This document shows positions 8,046 to 10,255 of a stretch of 10,255 nt of DNA, piece after piece. Location of the stretch: assembly GCA_013054445.1 (NCBI GenBank), contig JAAMPI010001819.1, positions 1 to 10,255 on the forward strand, written 5' to 3'. Position 1 is the first letter of the stretch; each line of letters begins with the position of its first letter. The notes beneath the pieces are model-generated. The model searched no databases, was not told the origin of the DNA, and worked only from the letters and a program-made list of their open reading frames with translations. This DNA is from Cudoniella acicularis. Lineage: Eukaryota > Ascomycota > Leotiomycetes > Helotiales > Helotiaceae. The position numbers and the translations under genes were made by a program.

Positions 8046-9007
8046 GGCCGTTGCTAGGTCGGTTTTCGTTCTGGATCGAGTCGATGACTTAAGTGTTGTT
8101 GATCTCTAAAAACACGCTTGTTTTAAGTGATCAAAAATTGGTTTCGGCTCTGAGTAGAATCAGCCAGCTACTAAGAGGGCTCCCGCTTATGTGCACAACT
8201 TCACAGAAACGTGTCTAGTTCATTAGGCGGTCTTTCAAAGGCCATTCACACCCGAGAAGTTGATCCGAAATATTTGTCATTCATGGCCGTCAATATCCCA
8301 TATTCATACCAGCGGAGATCTTTGAATATAATAGTTACCGTTGTTCCTTCCATTCCATACTGGCTTCTACTCCACTTTTTCTCAGTGAAAAATTTCTTGC
8401 CTGTTACCTGGGGAAATATTTATCTACTTAGGTTGCCTGCATCATCGGACAATGCGTATCTTGGCGTCACTCAAATATCGGGTAGTTCTAGCGTAAAACA
8501 TCACCTACAGTACCGTCAATAGTTTAGAGCCTGAAGACCTTGAATTTCGACGGGAAGGAAGAGATATTGGTGTGACGGGAAGGAGAGAGATGGTAGGAAG
8601 GTGAGAAGATAATAGAGAAGTGATTGGGCGGAGCTAACGATGTGAACACAGCACCTCGCAATAGAATGGCGATCGAGAACACGAATATCGAGGAACGGAA
8701 TTGAGATATAGTAACAATGAGCAGAAGGAGCTTCCCCTATCAAAGATAAATGAGAGGAGATTCGATGGCGAAGGGAGACTAAGAGATCGAGAATATTCGC
8801 AAGATATCCCCGATAACCATACGTGAAGGCGCTTGGCAATGATGACCCCGACGGCGATGAATTGTAATACGCTTCAAGAAAAAAAATCCGTAGGGGGCTG
8901 GGATGAGACTACGGGAAGTTGAAAAAAAGGGGAAAACGCAGTCGGGAAAGGACTTCCACGAGTACCAAAACCCTTAACATAGAACATAGGCAGACAACTT
9001 CAACGAT
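8046..9007. other. Gene-poor gap between divergently oriented loci
   Basis: The gap separates the 2EXR start (minus) from the coiled-coil exon start (plus), so it must hold both promoters if they are active. Positions 8530-8780 are strongly purine-rich on the plus strand (GGAAGGA and GAGAGA blocks), i.e. CT-rich on the minus strand. A run of nine A sits near 8879-8887. The plus frame 8211-8522 and minus frame 8516-8839 are open but lack recognisable protein features. Confidence 0.5.
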
Positions 9008-9169
9008 ATGGCCCAGGAGATGGCTGAGCTGAAAAGAAGACTTGTTGAGTCCGAAAAGGAGACTGCAGCAGCAGCTAAGCTAAGAAGGAAACTCGAGGAG
9101 GCTGAAAGGGAGAGTAGAGCAGCTAAAAGCAGGCTGGAAGCTATGGAAAAGAAGCTGACTGGAAGAATG
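9008..9169 (+). CDS. First exon of a coiled-coil protein, probably a broken or multi-exon gene
   Basis: ATG 9008 (context CGATATGGCC) opens 54 codons that form an almost continuous heptad-type coiled coil: MAQEMAELKRRL, then Glu/Lys/Arg/Ala-rich segments ending EAMEKKLTGRM. It has no signal peptide or membrane segment. Read through, the frame stops at TAG 9227-9229. A donor GTGTGT at 9170 and an acceptor ATTATAG at 9229, with ACTGAC as branch site, suggest an intron. The likely continuation is the acidic segment from 9238 or 9271. Similar N-terminal coiled coils occur in expanded families of uncharacterised ascomycete proteins, but I cannot name one with certainty. Confidence 0.45.
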
Positions 9170-9229
9170 GTGTGTATATTGTTTGATTGGGATGTGATAA
9201 TAAGAAAACTGACTAGATTGATATTATAG
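9170..9229 (+). other. Candidate intron (60 nt) in the coiled-coil gene
   Basis: The donor ATG|GTGTGT and acceptor ATTATAG|ATT enclose an AT-rich stretch with ACTGAC about 16 nt before the acceptor. Used in phase 0 it leads into IDEKENRGTS but then into the wrong frame for the acidic segment. The alternative acceptor CCTGAG at 9269-9270 (101-nt intron, phase 0) joins directly to NEPDIFDLYSSDDEP. Confidence 0.4.
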
Positions 9230-9237
9230 ATTGATGA

Positions 9238-9933
9238 GAAGGAGAATCGCGGGACGTCGCGCAACCTGAGAATGAGCCTGATATTTTCGACTTATATAGT
9301 AGCGACGACGAGCCTCAAACATTCGAGCCTAAGATGTTCGGCCCACCTAGCGACGACGACGACGAGCCTAATACATTCGAGCCACCTGGCGAAGAGGAAC
9401 CTGGTTTGCTTGGGTCACTAGTAAACAAAGAAGCTGATACATTAGATGCCCCAAGAATCGAAAGGCCGGTGATCCGACCTCTTATGAGAAACAAGAGTAT
9501 GATAATAACGCTTAAGGTCCCGCGTCGAGAGGATGAGAGTGGGCATGGAGGGCTCGAAACACGGCTCGAGGCAAATTTGGTGCAAGCTTTATAGGACGCC
9601 GAGGTAGATATACCTAATGCTACCCCCACCCCCAAAATGGACGAAAAAGAAACCGTACGACGTGCGCGAATAGAGGCAGCTAAGGAGGTATTGATAAGCA
9701 GGGGCGAGAGATTTGTGAAGGAGGTTGGGATATCATCGGGCTTTAAGGCTTTCTGTTGGTATCGAAAAAGTCTGGACCCAATCCGCGCCAACGGCTACAT
9801 AAGGCGGGGGCTGTTTAAAGAAGGCCCAAAGCAAGAAGAGAACCACGAGAATAACGAAAAGTTAAGGAGAATTGTAATGAATACTGACAAGGGGAAAGAC
9901 GTGGTGTTCCTCGTCGTGGGTCTTGATGGCTGA
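9238..9933 (+). pseudogene. Acidic repeat-bearing coding segment with in-frame stop
   Basis: One plus frame runs from 9238 to TGA 9931-9933, about 231 codons, broken only by TAG at 9592-9594. The protein starts acidic (ENEPDIFDLYSSDDEP) with two copies of a (S)DDDEPxTFEP unit, then a basic stretch with RNKSMIITLKVPRRE. After the TAG comes a Lys/Arg/Glu-rich part with RRARIEAAKEVLISRGERF and WYRKSLDPIRANGY. I recognise no catalytic domain. It probably belongs to the gene starting at 9008, and the frame is shared with the likely exon at 10009-10137. The TAG could come from CAG by C-to-T change, as in repeat-induced point mutation, but other causes fit. An in-frame 78-nt intron (9517-9594, GTCCCG to TTTATAG) could remove it, though the donor is non-consensus. 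Confidence 0.4.
9301..9383 (+). repeat. Imperfect direct repeat coding for acidic SDDDEPxTFEP units
   Basis: Copy 1 at 9301-9329 and copy 2 at 9349-9383 both begin AGCGACGACGA, contain GAGCCT and end ACATTCGAGCC. Copy 2 has two extra GAC codons. The length difference is a multiple of three and the reading frame is kept, as expected under selection for protein. Confidence 0.75.
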
Positions 9934-10008
9934 GGCCTGAATAGAACCTTATTATCCTTCTTTTAAGGTACTATGGCACACGTATGAATGGCGATGATGG
10001 TGAGATAG

Positions 10009-10255
10009 GAGTTGAGCTTCCCATTAGGAATGGCTGGGAAGGACGCTTGGGTGAAGACAGAGAGTGCGAGACATACTATGGTAAATGTCAGGGACGTCAT
10101 TACGAAAAACCCAACAAACTACACCTCGCTTTCTTGGGTAAGTATGGTAGAAGAGCTGACGGAGGGAAAGTTGGCGTTAACAAAGCTATGTACAACAAAC
10201 AGAAAGGGTACTGTATAGGAGCAGGTGGTAATGGTGTGCAATATTCGAAATTGCG
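10009..10255 (+). CDS. Probable terminal-window exons, partial, running off the right edge
   Basis: Two readings are possible. In the frame shared with 9238-9933, 10009-10137 reads ELSFPLGMAGKDAWVKTE and on to NYTSLSW, then an intron 10138-10202 joins in phase 0 to KGYCIGAGGNGVQYSKL at the edge. In another frame, 9945-10255 is open without splicing (about 103 codons, including NGWEGRLGEDRECETYYGK) and ends in the same KGYCIGAGG residues. I prefer the first because the intron signals are canonical and the codon first positions are more purine-rich. It may connect to the upstream segment through an intron ending at TAG 10006-10008 (possible donor GTGGGT at 9916). No family is recognised. Confidence 0.35.
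10138..10202 (+). other. Candidate canonical intron (65 nt)
   Basis: The donor is TGG|GTAAGT, with GCTGAC and GTTAAC as possible branch sites and acceptor AACAAACAG|AAAGGG. Length and signals are typical of ascomycete introns. The unspliced sequence is also open in one frame, so this remains a prediction. Confidence 0.5.

Noticed and set aside
8211..8522. Plus-strand open frame of 103 codons
   Set aside because: It lacks an early ATG (first one at 8283), shows no family features, and lies in the gap between divergent loci.
8974..9264. Minus-strand frame that looks like a hydrophobic membrane protein
   Set aside because: It is the complement of the coiled-coil exon; Glu/Lys-rich coding DNA reads as Ser/Leu/Phe-rich on the other strand.
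9315..9791. Minus-strand open frame of 158 codons, Ser/Leu-rich
   Set aside because: Antisense of the acidic repeat segment; its serine runs are reverse translations of the GAC/GAG repeats on the plus strand.

Overview
The window looks like nuclear DNA of a filamentous ascomycete. The evidence is one well-conserved cell-cycle gene with short fungal-type introns (48 and 163 nt), pyrimidine-rich leaders before candidate start codons, and a protein of the 2EXR family, which is expanded in filamentous fungi. Helotiales or Leotiomycetes would fit, but that is a guess. I see no bacterial operon structure, rRNA, tRNA, CRISPR array or complete transposon.

Layout: 1-653 holds no supported gene. Positions 2490 to 654 on the minus strand encode a complete three-exon Cdc25-type mitosis-inducing phosphatase (NimT/Cdc25, 541 aa) with an intact catalytic HCEYSAHR loop. 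Its upstream side (about 2491-3010) carries two short upstream ORFs and a strong CT-rich promoter tract. About 2.7 kb of fairly GC-rich, apparently non-coding DNA follows (3011-5740). It is dotted with short perfect tandem repeats, strikingly often of 8-bp unit. At 5740-5990 there is a leader-like stretch on the plus strand that opens only a 60-aa ORF.

From about 6.1 kb on, the coding content looks decayed. An unidentified minus-strand frame (6656-6120) is cut by one in-frame stop. A minus-strand 2EXR-domain gene (8045-6980) needs a one-base frame change near 7450. After a gene-poor gap, a plus-strand locus starts at 9008 with a coiled-coil exon, continues into an acidic, repeat-bearing segment with an in-frame TAG, and probably runs through a canonical 65-nt intron (10138-10202) off the right edge.

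The cdc25 gene is the only one whose role is clear: it removes inhibitory phosphate from the mitotic CDK to trigger M phase. The genes to its right do not form a pathway with it. They look like lineage-specific accessory genes at various stages of decay. I found no convincing new multi-gene system. The most distinctive structures are the 8-bp repeat field and the broken plus-strand gene at the right edge.
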